64,000 bases of DNA, taken from the NCBI GenBank assembly GCA_037039685.1, contig JAWNGF010000002.1, positions 3,286,001 through 3,350,000 on the forward strand, read 5' to 3'. This document shows positions 19,784 through 30,618 of this stretch, piece by piece (positions within the stretch are counted from its first letter, which is position 1; every line of letters begins with the position of its first letter). Below the pieces are notes generated by a model. That model was not told the origin of the DNA. It was given only the letters and a program-made list of their open reading frames with translations, and did not search any database. The stretch is from Ceratobasidium sp. AG-K (Eukaryota > Basidiomycota > Agaricomycetes > Cantharellales > Ceratobasidiaceae). A program made the translations under genes and the position numbers.

Positions 19784-22700
19784 GCCTTCCAAGTAGCACA
19801 TTGGAGGAATATTCAGGCAATACACCCCCAGATGAGCCTCAACCCCCTGATAACTTGGAAGGCAATTCTACCTTCTCTGGCCACACCCTTGCAACACTTA
19901 TCCATTCATTCCACACTCAACCAACCTTACCCTCACAACAAAACCTTGCTAGGAAGCCACAGTGGAAAACTAAGCGCAGTTTAAAACTCCACACAGTAGT
20001 TGGTGACAAAATTCTTTTGAAACCTACTATGATGCGCCCACCTGGTACAGCATTCCTTGGTTCTAAAGCTACTGCATTTAAAGCATGCATACATAAGCAA
20101 ACCAAGGCCAGCAAGATTATTCTGGACTCTGGGTCTGACATTTCCCTCATCAGTCAGGACCATTATCACTCTTTAGAGTCCCCACCCAAATGTCAAAAAG
20201 GCCAAAACATATCCCTGGTCCAAGTCACAAAGACTTCAACCATTAACAACTACATCAGTGTTTTGTTATCCATGGATACAGAACAAGGACCAGTAGAAAT
20301 GATGATTGAAGCCTATGTAGTCCCTAAAATGAATGCCCCCTTCATTCTTGGCAACAACTTTGCTGAGCAATATTGCCTATCCACTCAGTGAGTTGAAAAA
20401 GGTACCAAGATTATTTTAGGAGACTCTGGACGCTTCATCTGGGCTGAACAATCCACTACCAGTCCAAGGCTAGATGATGCAGGAAATGTTTTCAAGGTTG
20501 AGACCACTTGCACACCAAGAGCCCTTTGTAAACCCAACATTGTCACCAAGCAACAACACAAGCGTCAAGTCACTCAAAAGGCCAAATATCTCAAGAAACT
20601 TCCAGGACATGAAATACCTGTGTGACTATGCCATAACATGTTGGTCAAGCCAGGTACTCTACAAATGGTGAAAGTCAAAACTGATTTTCCACCAGAAGCC
20701 CATTATGGGTTTGTAGAACAATTTCTTGGAAGTGATAATCAGCCCCAGAATATCTTTGCTATTTCAGATGCTCTAATTCGATCTGACAACCCTCAGCTAC
20801 AAGTTGCGAACTTCTCTGACAAGCCTATTAAGCTTCAGGCAGGCAGGATAGTTGGATGGCTTTGACACCAATCAACTATTGAAGAAGATCCACGCAACTG
20901 GTCCCCAGAGGAAACAGAGCATGCAGAAAGGCTCAAGATGTTGGTCAAGTCACTTATGATCCAACAAACTCCTTTTACCTCATACAACAAATCCACGGTT
21001 AAGAAGCCAACTGCTGAACCTCCAAACACAGCAGAAGAAGAGCTATCTCAACCTGTAGAAGGGGGTCCCAAGACTGGCGACATCCCTGGCATTGAAGATA
21101 TTCCATCCTCAAGACTCCTTCAAGAACTGCATTTTTCCGAAAAACTCACCCCAGAGCAACACCAGCGTCTAGAACAGATAGCATTGCGCCAAATTGATGC
21201 TTTTGGACTGGATGGCTGGCTAGGGAATTACAATGCCCAAGTTGAAATCAAGCTGCGCCCAGATGCTAAGGAAATATCTTTACCTCCTTATCATGCCTCT
21301 CCTGAGAAGCAGGAAATCATATCCAAACAGGTCAAGAAATGGCTTACCTTGGATGTGATTGAACCTTCTGAAAGTCCATGGGCCTTTCTGGTGATTGTGG
21401 TCTTCAAACAACGGGATGACCCTAACAAACCTGTGGAGGGACACACTTGCATTGACTATTGCAGGCAGAATGCTCAGACAATTCCTGATTCATTCCCACT
21501 CCCTTGACAATCCGACATACTTCACTCCCTTGAAGGTGCCATGTATCTCACCACCCTCAACGCCCTTGCTGGTTTCACACAGCTTACTATCAAGGAGGAG
21601 GACCAACCAAAAACAGCCTTTTGTTGTCATGAAGGACATTTCCAGTTTAAAAGAATGCCCTTTGGATTAATGAACGGTCCTTCTAATTTTCAACAAGAAA
21701 TGCAGGCAGTATTAGCAAAATATCTTTGGGTTTTTGCACTCGTCTACATTGACGACATTGTCATCTATAGCAAAACCTTTGACAGCCACTGTATGCATTT
21801 TGAGCAAGTCCTTGAAGCCATTAAGCTGTCTGGGTTAACTCTCTCACCAAAAAAATGCTTCATTGCTTATGAATCACTACTCTTACTGGGTCAGAAAGTG
21901 TCATGTCTTGGCATGTCTACCCATAAAGAGAAAGTGGAAGCAATAGCTGCTCAAGACCCACCCACCAATAGGTCCAAACTCCAAACACTTCTTGGAATGA
22001 TGACTTACTTTTCAAGCTACATACCCCATTACGCTTGGATAGTACAGCCATTATTTGCACTCCTCAAAAAGGACAAGGAATGGAGTTGGAGAGAAGCAGA
22101 GCAAAAAGCGTTTGAGTTGGCCAAGCAAGCACTCACTAGTGCACCAGTAATGGCTTTTCCCATTGTCAACAAACCCTTTTGTCTATATACCAACACATGC
22201 GATTTTGGATTATCTGGAATTCTCCAACAGGTCCAGCCCATCAAGATTAGCAATCTCAAAGGTACCAAGCTATATGCGCGCCTTGAGAAGTGTTACCAGG
22301 CTAGAGAACCAGTACCAAACTTGGTTGGAGAAGCATCCAAGAAAATAGACAACGTGACTGGGGGGGATAGTAGGGTTAGCTGGAACAGTGAAAACTGGGA
22401 AGATACTGTAGTTCAAGTTGAGCAAGTAATTGCTTACTGGTCCAGAATTCTCAAACCAGCAGAACGCAACTATTCACCCACTGAGCGCAAAGCCCTAGCA
22501 CTCAAGGAAGCACTTATCAAATTCCAAGTGTACCTTGAAGGAGCTTAGTTTTCAGCAATAACAGATCATGCCACTCTGACTTGGAGCAAAACCTTCCAGA
22601 ATGTCAATTGCTGACTCCTCTCCTGGGGTACTGTCTTTGCTGCCTATCCTGGAATGCAACTAGTTCATAGAGCAGGTCGCATTCACAATAATGCTGACTC

Positions 22701-24510
22701 TCTGTCAAGAATGCTGTTTTGCACTCCCAAGCAAGATGGTCCACTCCCAGAAGACTCCACACCACTTGTCCTCAACATTGAGGAAAACCCCATCAAGAAT
22801 CTATACGATGAGATTGGAGACAAGTTCCAGGACAAACTCCAAGAAGTAGTCACACACCAAGTAGTCACTGAACTGGACACATTCCCTTATGATGAATATA
22901 TCCAAGCAGATGTCCTACTGGCAGATACTCAGCAGACATATCAGACTACTGATTCCCCTGGGCTTCTCATCTCCATCTCCCAGGATGAAGTTAACAAATT
23001 CCTCAAAGCCTACAAAGCCGATCCACATTTCAGCAAAGTTCTTGAAACAATAAGGACTGAGACCAATCCCCTCAAAACAGCTTATCCTCAATACTAAGTA
23101 GGCAACAACGGACTATTGTACTTTGTCAATCATCAAGACACCTTATGCCTTTGCATACCATTATCTCTCCAAACAGATATTCTCAAGGAGACGCATGATT
23201 TGCTCACACAAGGAGCTCACTCAGGACATGATTGCACTTACAATTGCATTGCTTCCAATTACTATTGGCCTAACTTAGCCAAGAGTGTAGACTCTTATGT
23301 GCGCACATGTAACATCTGCCAAAAGTCCAAACCAAGGCATCATGGGCCTAAAGGATATCTTTCTCCCATCCCCATTCCTGAACAACCTTTTGAGGTAGTC
23401 ACGCTTGACTTTCTCATGGATTTGCTGCCAAGCCATGGCTACAATGCTATCCTGGTAATAGTTGACAAACTTACCAAATACGCCCACTTCCTTCCATGCA
23501 CCACTCGCATCACAGAAACAGAGACAGCCAAGTTATTCCATGATCATATCTGGTCTCACTATGGTCTGCCTTGCCAAGTAATTTCTGATCGCAATGCTAG
23601 ATGGACTGGAACCTTTTGGGAACATTTGACTCACCTCTTAGGTATTGTTTGCTTGCTTACAACCTCTCATCACCCTCAAGCAGATGGACAGACAGAAATA
23701 ATGAACCAGATCTTGGAGATTGCCCTTAGAGCCTTCATTAGTCCTAATATGGACAATTGGGTTGACCTCCTTCCTGGATTTGCACACTCTTACAATACTT
23801 CTGTCCATTCTTCTACTCGTCAAACTCCTGCATACCTTTTGCGCAGTTTTGAACCCTTCAATAATGCTCAGCTACTTTCACAGACCACCTCTCACATCAA
23901 GCGACCAGCCAATGAGAGTCAAACTGCTGAAGAATTTGCTGGAACAATACAAGCAGTACGCCAGCAAGCCAAAGATGCATTGGTTCTGGCCCAGGCTACT
24001 CAACAAAGGGCATATAACCAAGGAAGACACTTTGACCAGTATGAACCTGGTGATCAAGTCCTTATTAACCCTTGTTCACTCAAAATGCTCAAAGACATTA
24101 AAGGCATTGGTTGCAAATTACAAATGCGATTTGACGGACCTTTTGAGGTTATGGAGCAAGTTTCACCCTTAGCATATAGGCTGCAACTTCCTTCTGACTA
24201 CAAGATTCATCCAGTCATTAACATTGCCCATTTAGAGCGCTATGAGCCCTCTCCAGAGCATTTTGGTGAACGTCCTACCAAACACATCAACAGAAGAGAC
24301 TTCACAGAAGTACCCAAATACGAGATCAAGAAAATTGTAGCAGAATGCATGGTCAAGCGTGGCTTAAGGCGCATTAAAGAATATAATGTGTGCTGGAAAG
24401 GCTACTCTGCTGACCATGACCAATGGCTCAATGTGCAACACCTCAAAAACGCTCCTGATGTCCTCACAGAGTGGAGAATACACCCCTTGGATGCACCAGC
24501 CACCACCTAG
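19768..24510 (+). pseudogene. pol: E2 pol: protease-RT-RNase H-integrase-chromodomain, seven in-frame stops
   Basis: One frame to the TAG at 24508-24510 with TGA at 20389, 20623, 20863, 21505 and 22612, TAG at 22546 and TAA at 23095, and no frameshift. Domains: retropepsin ILDSGSDISL (about 20,120); RT with YIDD at 21744-21755; RNase H whose usual YTDAS reads YTNTC at 22186-22200; integrase zinc finger (H..H..CNICQKSK, about 23,215-23,330) and D,D-E core with HPQADGQTE; chromodomain CWKGYSADHDQW (about 24,390-24,426). At 21505 and 22612 the stop replaces an Arg that the family normally has (PLP-R-QSD; the RRL before the chromovirus RNase H end), supporting CGA to TGA. Confidence 0.88.
19771..19807 (+). 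promoter_or_regulatory. E2 candidate gag-pol -1 frameshift signal
   Basis: Gag codons CAG GAT TTT CTG TAA contain GGATTTT (19771-19777). Pol lies in the -1 frame and opens at 19768, just after a stop. A hairpin follows after 8 nt: CTTCCAA (19786-19792) pairs with TTGGAGG (19801-19807), one G-T wobble, loop of 8. GGATTTN heptamers serve as -1 slip sites in some retroviruses. Weaker than the E1 signal but with the same layout. Confidence 0.5.
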
Positions 24511-24725
24511 AAGGTTATTCACCTTCCACACGGTTGCATCATAGGTCATATGGCTCACTGTCCTTGGCATCACCATTATGCTGCCTTGCACAGTTGATCA
24601 CAGTCAACGCAGCCCTATTGCGCAGCCTCCACTAGACATACTTAAGGAAGCCAAAATGCCTTCCTAAGTCCTCATTCCCATTGTCTAGTATCCCACTACT
24701 GCGCATACAACCACTGTTCTGCTAC
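24511..24725 (+). other. Spacer between E2 pol and ORF3
   Basis: Non-coding; no TATA box recognised. ORF3 may be expressed by re-initiation or from an unseen promoter. Confidence 0.4.
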
Positions 24726-26474
24726 ATGAACACTATCAGCTCTGAATCTGCTTCCAATACCCTCAACCTCCTTGAAGGTCCCCAGGGTCTCTCCCATATC
24801 CCTCTTACTCAGGAAGAGACTGAAGAAGGCATTTGTCTACTCTATCACCTTCACCAGATGAATAGCACTTCCTTTGGCTGGCAGACTTTCAATCCCTGTA
24901 CCCTCAACATCCTTGATTGCACTATGACTTTCCCTTGCAACGTCTATTGCACCTGGCAGGGTAATACCCAATGGTTCTGGCTTACTGAGCCCACCAAAGG
25001 AGCCCTCCAAGATGCCCTCATTTCCACTTGGCTCCATATAGGCAATGTTACGCTACCCCTTAACTGGGATATCTCTGACCCATGCACTACTTCTTGCACT
25101 GAGTTGTTTGAGAAATGGAACCAAGAGGACATCTGCTATTCTGACCCAGAAGGCAACAGTCCCACCACCAACATCTGGCAGTACCCCTATGAGACACTGA
25201 CCAACCTTTGCACTCATGTCCAACACTACCAATGGTGGATGACTGTGATTTGTTCCATAGTTGATCTGTACCACCTTTGCAACCCAACTCCTGGCAATGA
25301 TGGACTGCGTTGCTTCCACATTCAGCCACTCCATGCCTCAACCACTTTCCAGGCAGCAGCTAGGACTGAGCCATTTACCCAATTCATTTGTGCCATTAAT
25401 ATCACTGCTCCCTTGAATCCAGACCCAGCCTCTATTCCTGTGATTCAAGAAAGTCCCTCTGACCAAGTATTTGCCACTCCCATAGCTTGCTTGCCCCCTT
25501 GCTACCCCACTCCCAATTTGCTTGATGCTCCTATTCTTTGACCTCCAGGATTGTCCACTCCTTCCCCTGATCAACTTGCATCAGCTATAGAGAATGCTTC
25601 TTTGGCTAGTACCACTTGTGAATCTTGCTTTCCCACGCTTGATCCATTGGCTTCTATGCCACATACATATGCCACCTCAGAAGCTTCTCTTCCGCCGACC
25701 TATTCCAGTGCATTTGATCATCCTGAGCTCCCAGCATAGTTGATCCATTGCAAAGATTCACCAATCACCACCTCGGAAATCACACAATCCTTGACCAACA
25801 CTGTTGACAACATCATGAACCTTATCAACAGGATTATTGGCTCTGTTCCAGCCAATGAGCAAGTTATCCTGCTTGATACCACTACCAATTCCCCTTCCAA
25901 CAGCTCTAGCAATATGGAAATCTCAGAATCCTTGTCTGAAGGCTTCTCTCAGAGCCCAGGCTGGTTTTGTAATCCTCAACCTCTGCCCTTGCTTCCTTCA
26001 GTTGCTGCGTCCATTGCTTCTGATTCTGCCATTATGGAAGTTGAAGACCACCTTATCCATCGCCATGGAGGAGAAGATTACTCTGAGATCTCCAACTTAG
26101 CCAACAATCGCTTGTCCACTTTCCCAAATTCAGCAGAGCGTAGCACACTGCCCTCTCTCCTGTTTGGTCAGCCTACCTTCCTTGTTCAGGCTGAACATCT
26201 CTATGAGCCCATAGATGAATTGTCCACCAACTGGCACCACTCCACCAGCTTCCCTTCCATCCAGGAATGGCAAGGCCAACTCCCTCAGACCTGGCCAGGC
26301 TCTCCATCGCTCCATAGCCTATCCCCACAAGAGCTTGAAGAATTTGCCAAAGGTCTCAAGGAGGAATCTCCAGAATTGGCCTTGCCTGCACATTCCTACT
26401 CATTGGCCTCACCTACTTCTGTCCTTGCTAATCTTGCCTATGAGGACGCTGTGCAACTCCAATTGGAGGTATGA
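24726..26474 (+). pseudogene. E2 ORF3: Trp/Cys-rich accessory protein, two in-frame stops
   Basis: A single 582-codon frame from ATG 24726 to TGA 26472-26474, broken at 25539 (TGA) and 25737 (TAG), both explicable as C-to-T in CGA or CAG. The first about 220 residues are rich in Trp and Cys with repeated short patterns (CTWQGNTQWFW, then QWWMTVICSIVDLYHLC). The rest is Ser/Pro/Leu-rich. No signal peptide, catalytic motif or recognised domain. Its position after pol is where an env or accessory gene would lie, but nothing shows it to be an envelope protein. The intact frame length and absence of frameshifts show it was under coding constraint until recently. Confidence 0.7.
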
Positions 26475-26771
26475 GAATATACCCATACAGAGTTGTGCAC
26501 ATGTTGACCTTCTTCTGCAGTTGCAGTACTCCTTCCATACAAGCAATGAGGAATAAGATTTTGGGGTTTCATACGTAGTATCTCCTTGTACTATGGATCA
26601 TGTCTTGTGATTTACTGCACAATACATGGACTGGTGGTACTCAAATGCGTGTGAACTCTAAGACCCAACAATAATACCTCATTAACCTATAAATACAATG
26701 CTTGTAGAGTACCTATACGCCAGACAACTTGTCTATTGCTACTGCAGCAACCAATCCACAACCCAACCAAC
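26475..26771 (+). promoter_or_regulatory. Internal promoter region upstream of E2 ORF4
   Basis: 297-bp gap with TATAAATA at 26688-26695, 77 bp before the ORF4 ATG (26772). This is the normal spacing of a TATA promoter and a short leader, which suggests ORF4 is transcribed on its own rather than from the LTR. Confidence 0.5.
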
Positions 26772-27300
26772 ATGTCCACCTACTCTACCACCTCTACCAC
26801 CTCCACCACCGGCGTCACCTCTGTCACCACCTGGGACCTCCCCAGCTGCAAGTCCCCCAAGCCAACCCCCTGGGCCTTCAACAACACTTGGGCCACCTAC
26901 ACCTGGGACTGGGTCATGGACATGGCGCAAGAACCCATGGAAGAATGGGTTGACACCTGGGAGGTCTGCCAAGGCCTTGACTGGTATGGAGGCTGGGGTA
27001 ACCCACCTCAGTGGCAGCCAGCCACCATGGAGGCTAGGGGTAAGCAACATAGCCAACAACTGCTTACCACCTAACCCCGTTCACTTTACAGACAATTTCT
27101 GGGGTTACCTGGACAGGACAGGCACGGACCCCAACAACTGGGCTGGCGCCTGGATGGCTTGGGCCCATTACCAGGACTGCAGATGGGGCGACCCCACCTT
27201 CTGCCTGGGCACCAAGACTGCGCCCATCCAACAGGACCTGGAGGTTTGGGATAGCAAGGCCTGGGGTTCCCCTAACCAGCTAGTGTGGCTGTTCACTTAG
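26772..27300 (+). CDS. E2 ORF4: small Trp-rich protein with one intron
   Basis: Exons 26772-27039 and 27092-27300 give a 158-residue protein. The 52-nt intron has GTAAGC, a CTAAC branch site at about 27,070 and TTTACAG, and removing it joins two open frames exactly (Asp codon split G/AC). The N-terminus is Thr/Ser-rich; the rest holds 18 Trp (about 11%) in patterns such as TWATYTWDWVMD and WAGAWMAWAHYQ, plus five Cys. Start ATG has A at -3 (CAACATG). No known domain. No premature stop occurs, unlike in the rest of E2. It could be a captured host gene or an element-specific spliced product. Confidence 0.6.
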
Positions 27301-27377
27301 TTACATGTACTGTAATTAGTGGACTGCTTTGTAATCCATGCTGCGCCGCGGCCCCTCTCCCTTGCTGTGTGACATGA

Positions 27378-27695
27378 GAACAACATATAAGGAGCCCAGT
27401 AAAGTCTCACCTGAGCACCCATCCACTGCTCTCCTTAGCCATTTCCACCACCCAGAGCTTTACCTCTACGCTCACCACCACTGCTGTCTTGGCCACTAAG
27501 ACAAGCATCCGCTATGGTCATAAGAGCCTTAACCCCACCCAAATCACTGGCATAATCCTAGGCATCATGTTTGGATTTGCTGCCATTGCCATAATCTTCA
27601 TGTGCTGCATTCAAGATTGCTACTGGCGTCACAGGATCAATGCTCAAAACCAAATCATTGAGCAAAACAGATTGGATAGGATGGTTAGTCCCTAA
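27378..27695 (+). CDS. E2 ORF5: Ser/Thr-rich stalk plus one transmembrane segment (start uncertain)
   Basis: Open frame without an ATG, from a stop at 27375-27377 to TAA at 27693-27695. It encodes a Ser/Thr-rich stretch, then a hydrophobic segment of about 20 residues (ITGIILGIMFGFAAIAIIFM) and a short basic, Gln/Asn-rich tail, which is the plan of a single-pass type I membrane protein. ATATAAGG at 27385-27392 could be a TATA box or chance. An upstream exon carrying the start is likely, but I found no donor that joins ORF4 to it in frame. It ends 10 bp before the polypurine tract, where retroviral env genes end; that is only positional similarity. Confidence 0.4.
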   Translation, partial: EQHIRSPVKSHLSTHPLLSLAISTTQSFTSTLTTTAVLATKTSIRYGHKSLNPTQITGIILGIMFGFAAIAIIFMCCIQDCYWRHRINAQNQIIEQNRLDRMVSP

Positions 27696-27704
27696 GTCAC
27701 CGCT

Positions 27705-27714
27705 GGGGGGGATA
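27705..27714 (+). promoter_or_regulatory. E2 polypurine tract
   Basis: GGGGGGGATA directly abutting the 3' LTR. Confidence 0.85.
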
Positions 27715-28599
27715 TGTGATGGATCACTAACATTATGAACACCAGGCATAAGTGCTGACTTAGCTACCTAAGCGCCCTTGTTCCTTGTGTACATATATGC
27801 GCCATATATGCGCCATGTTTGTGATAATACATCCCCTGTGTCCCCTCTCCATGACTTGTGGCAAGCCACCAGACCACCATCACACTGCCTTGACTGTGCA
27901 TACTGTGCATGACCTCATGTACACCTCCAGTCACTGTGCGCGCAGCAATGCACAGTCAACTACATAGCAATGCACATCAACTGTGCCCACAGTCCACAGT
28001 AAGCACAGTCACTGTGCCCACAGTCTGCAGCATCACACAGCCTTGTTCTCTCATGTATATAAGGCCTGCCTCTGAGGCCACTGTCTCTCACCTCCTCTCT
28101 CTTCACCTACCACTTTATCTACATCCTGTAGTCTCTGGCTCATTGCCCAATCTATTCTCTTTGCTTCACTCCTATACTTGTGCAGACCTAGCATGCTCAC
28201 ACTTGCCATTTGGTGTTACCTTTAAAGCGGCTCACTAGTTAGTTGGGTAAGTCCCAATTTGTACCAGGTAGCCTACTCTCTTAGCAGCCTGCTAGTGAGG
28301 TCCACCAAACTACAAGTTCCGCAGTTGACGCCCGCTAACTGCGCACAGTATCCCAGCCTAGTGCTGAGTGTGTGCATTTAGTTTAGTTGTGCTGTGCGCC
28401 AGAACTACAGAGTAGTATTAGTGTTCTCACTTGTACTTGTCTCTAGTCACTCCTTGTACACCTTCATTTATATATCCTTGTAATACACAGATTGAATAAC
28501 AAACCTCCCAGCTATAGTTACATTGCCACTTTTGCCAATGCCAAGCCTCATCCTAGTTGCTTAAGCTAAGACAAGGCAGGAAAGTAGCAAACTGTAACA
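27715..28599 (+). repeat. E2 3' LTR
   Basis: 885-bp copy of 15154-16038, followed by the ACCTG duplication. Confidence 0.95.
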
Positions 28600-28604
28600 A
28601 CCTG

Positions 28605-29281
28605 CTCTCAACTTGTGGAAGCATCAGCCCCTTCCCATTAAATGCCTCAATCCTGTTGAGTCAATTGCATGGACTGTCCACCAGCATTAGCTGCCATTGC
28701 CACTGCTAGAGCAGGCACTGGGACAGGGACTGCTACCAGTATGGTTGTGGGTATGGGTATGGGTAGATTGTGCGTGGTTATTGCAATCAAGGATGTGGTT
28801 GCCAGTGCCTGGGATGTTGGCTGTGCTGACTGTTGATGTGTTGGGGGTGCAGTTCTCAAGAAGCCAAATGCTGTTTGGGATGGGATGGGAGTTACTGGAT
28901 GATATGGCCAAATGGCAATCTGTAGAGCTGATGGAGAGGGTGTGACCAGCTGGCTTGGCACAAAACCAACTGCAGTTCTAAGCCATTTGTGTGCATTTGG
29001 CTGGCTCAATGGGAGACTATGAAAGCTATCAGCCCAGGTAACAGTGGTCTCCAAGTCAGAGCATGAGCAGAGGGACAAAGAAAGGGTTGTGCTTGGGTGT
29101 GAGTCTGTGTTGAGGCTCCCAACAGTGGTGAAGGGCAACCCAAGTGCGCTAGATTGGTCTGAAATTTGCTTGGGGTGCCTGGCTTGCTTGATGCATAGCT
29201 GGTGCTGTGGACTGCAAACTTTGGGTTTGGTTTGGCTGGTGTGTTGTTGCCTTCCTATTCCAGGCTCACTGGGCTCAGTGG
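28605..29281 (-). pseudogene. E3 gag remnant between E2 and a solo LTR
   Basis: Minus-strand sequence with a 163-codon open part (28647-29138) rich in Ser/Thr/Pro/Gln, the disordered N-terminal half of a gag. It continues the fragment left of E2. Confidence 0.45.
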
Positions 29282-29792
29282 TATCACAACCTGCTCAGAG
29301 AAGGTTTATTTGCAACTGATGAGTGGCTCTTAGGGCCTGAGAATCACTGAGAGGCTCCAAAAGATAATGGATAACCTCCTCAGGGCAAAGTAGAGTGGGT
29401 AAACAACAAGGTAAATTGTTCTTGGGATTCCAAGACAATTTCCCTTGCATCTTTTATAGCAAACAGAAGAAAGGAAGCACTATCTACATGGGGAAAGCAC
29501 TACAGTCCAAAAGGAGCATGAAAGGAACATCAGAATAAGAAGACTGCGTAGCACATGGGGATCAATGTGCAGCACTCCAGAAAAATCACAGACCGGAGAA
29601 TACATGCCCATGATCCACATGTACAAAGGGCTAAGCGAGAGAAGGAACAAAAAAGTAGTAAACAACAAAACAAACTACATGGCAGCCAACAAGCACAGAA
29701 CAGGGGGAAAACCACAAACAGAACAACAAAGGCAGCCAGCAAGCGCTGAAGGTGCAGGACACAGACCCTTGTCAGGAGCAAGGCTTGTGACA
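29282..29792 (-). repeat. Solo LTR, family A, minus orientation
   Basis: 511 bp, TGTCACAAGCC...GTTGTGATA on the minus strand, with AGTGG duplicated at 29277-29281 and 29793-29797. It lies inside E3 gag. TATAAAAG promoter box on the minus strand. Similar to 30973-31482 in inverted orientation. Confidence 0.88.
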
Positions 29793-30617
29793 AGTGGGCA
29801 CAAATAAACTTCCAGTTCTTCTTCCAGCATGCTGCCTGGTGGGTTAAATGGGCTGTGAATCCTCAGGTAGTGTGTTTCAGCAGGATAGGCTTGTAAAAAC
29901 CAAAATTCCCTTCTTTTCACCATGGTGTAGACAAGGGTGCATGGAGGCAGAAGAGCATGGATTCCACATGGTGCAGTCATGTGCTATCTACATGTCTCAG
30001 GGGCATACTCCTATGCACCCCATCTCCAAGGCTAGGCTCCTTATTCTCTGCCTTTTTTGCAGAAGCTTCCTTTTTTCTGCCTAATGGTTTTGCTGATCCT
30101 GCTGACCCATTTTCTCCTGTCCTCACACTTCCTGCTTCAGAGTCTGGGTACTTGTAACCTTCAAAGGGGAAGGTTGTTGTCTTCTTTGGGGTTTGTGGAG
30201 GGAGTATGGAATTCTTGGTGCTTTAGGGGTTGTTGAATCTCTGCTGATTTTGCTTGGTTGTCCAGCATGTTCTTCTTCCTTTGGTGTAGCAGTTTGGCTG
30301 CACCTTTAATGACATTCAGGACATGATCTATTTTCTTGGCTTGTATTCCAAGGTCCCCTTTTGTTGCTCCTGTTTCTGGAAAGCAATATACTCCTATTTG
30401 CAGTGTTCACACATCTTCACCTGTCTCCCTGATGTCACATTGGATTTGGAGGAGAGATGTGTTGAGTAAATGTGATAAACAAGCCAATGTGTTGTTGAAA
30501 ATTTCCTGCATCTCATTCAGGGTTGTGATGGTTTGTTGGGCCACTGGAATGCCCAGAACTTGTTCAAGTGTTTTGTCTTCTATTTGTCCTGGTCCTGATC
30601 TTTCCAAATCTGCCATT
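29793..30617 (-). pseudogene. E3 gag N-terminal part
   Basis: Minus-strand gag starts with ATG at 30617 (MADLERSGPGQ), only two bases after the LTR end at 30619, so the primer site and gag start overlap. An 70-codon open stretch is followed by stops; later frames give a Lys/Glu-rich region (CKKGREKAALALE). Confidence 0.55.
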
Positions 30618-30618
30618 G

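Larger units (their letters stand above)
15154..28599 (+). mobile_element. E2: 13.4-kb Ty3/gypsy element with accessory ORFs
   Basis: 885-bp LTRs (15154-16038, 27715-28599), target-site duplication ACCTG at 15149-15153 and 28600-28604, a primer site, a very long gag, pol with chromodomain, about 3 kb of accessory ORFs, and a polypurine tract. LTRs differ at about 17 of 885 positions, nearly all transitions and many at CpG sites; three adjacent pairs read CA in one copy and TG in the other, implying an ancestral CG. Gag, pol and ORF3 are each one continuous frame broken only by stop codons of the TGA/TAA/TAG-from-CGA/CAA/CAG kind. It inserted into E3. Confidence 0.95.

Noticed and set aside
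24726..27695. Calling the E2 accessory ORFs an envelope gene
   Set aside because: No signal peptide, furin site or fusion-peptide pattern; only position and one membrane segment agree.
27092..27695. Splice joining ORF4 to ORF5 into one membrane protein
   Set aside because: No donor with acceptable consensus and the right phase was found before the ORF4 stop.
29282..29792. 5' LTR of E3
   Set aside because: It has its own AGTGG duplication and a different sequence from the family B LTR next to the gag start, so it is a solo LTR.
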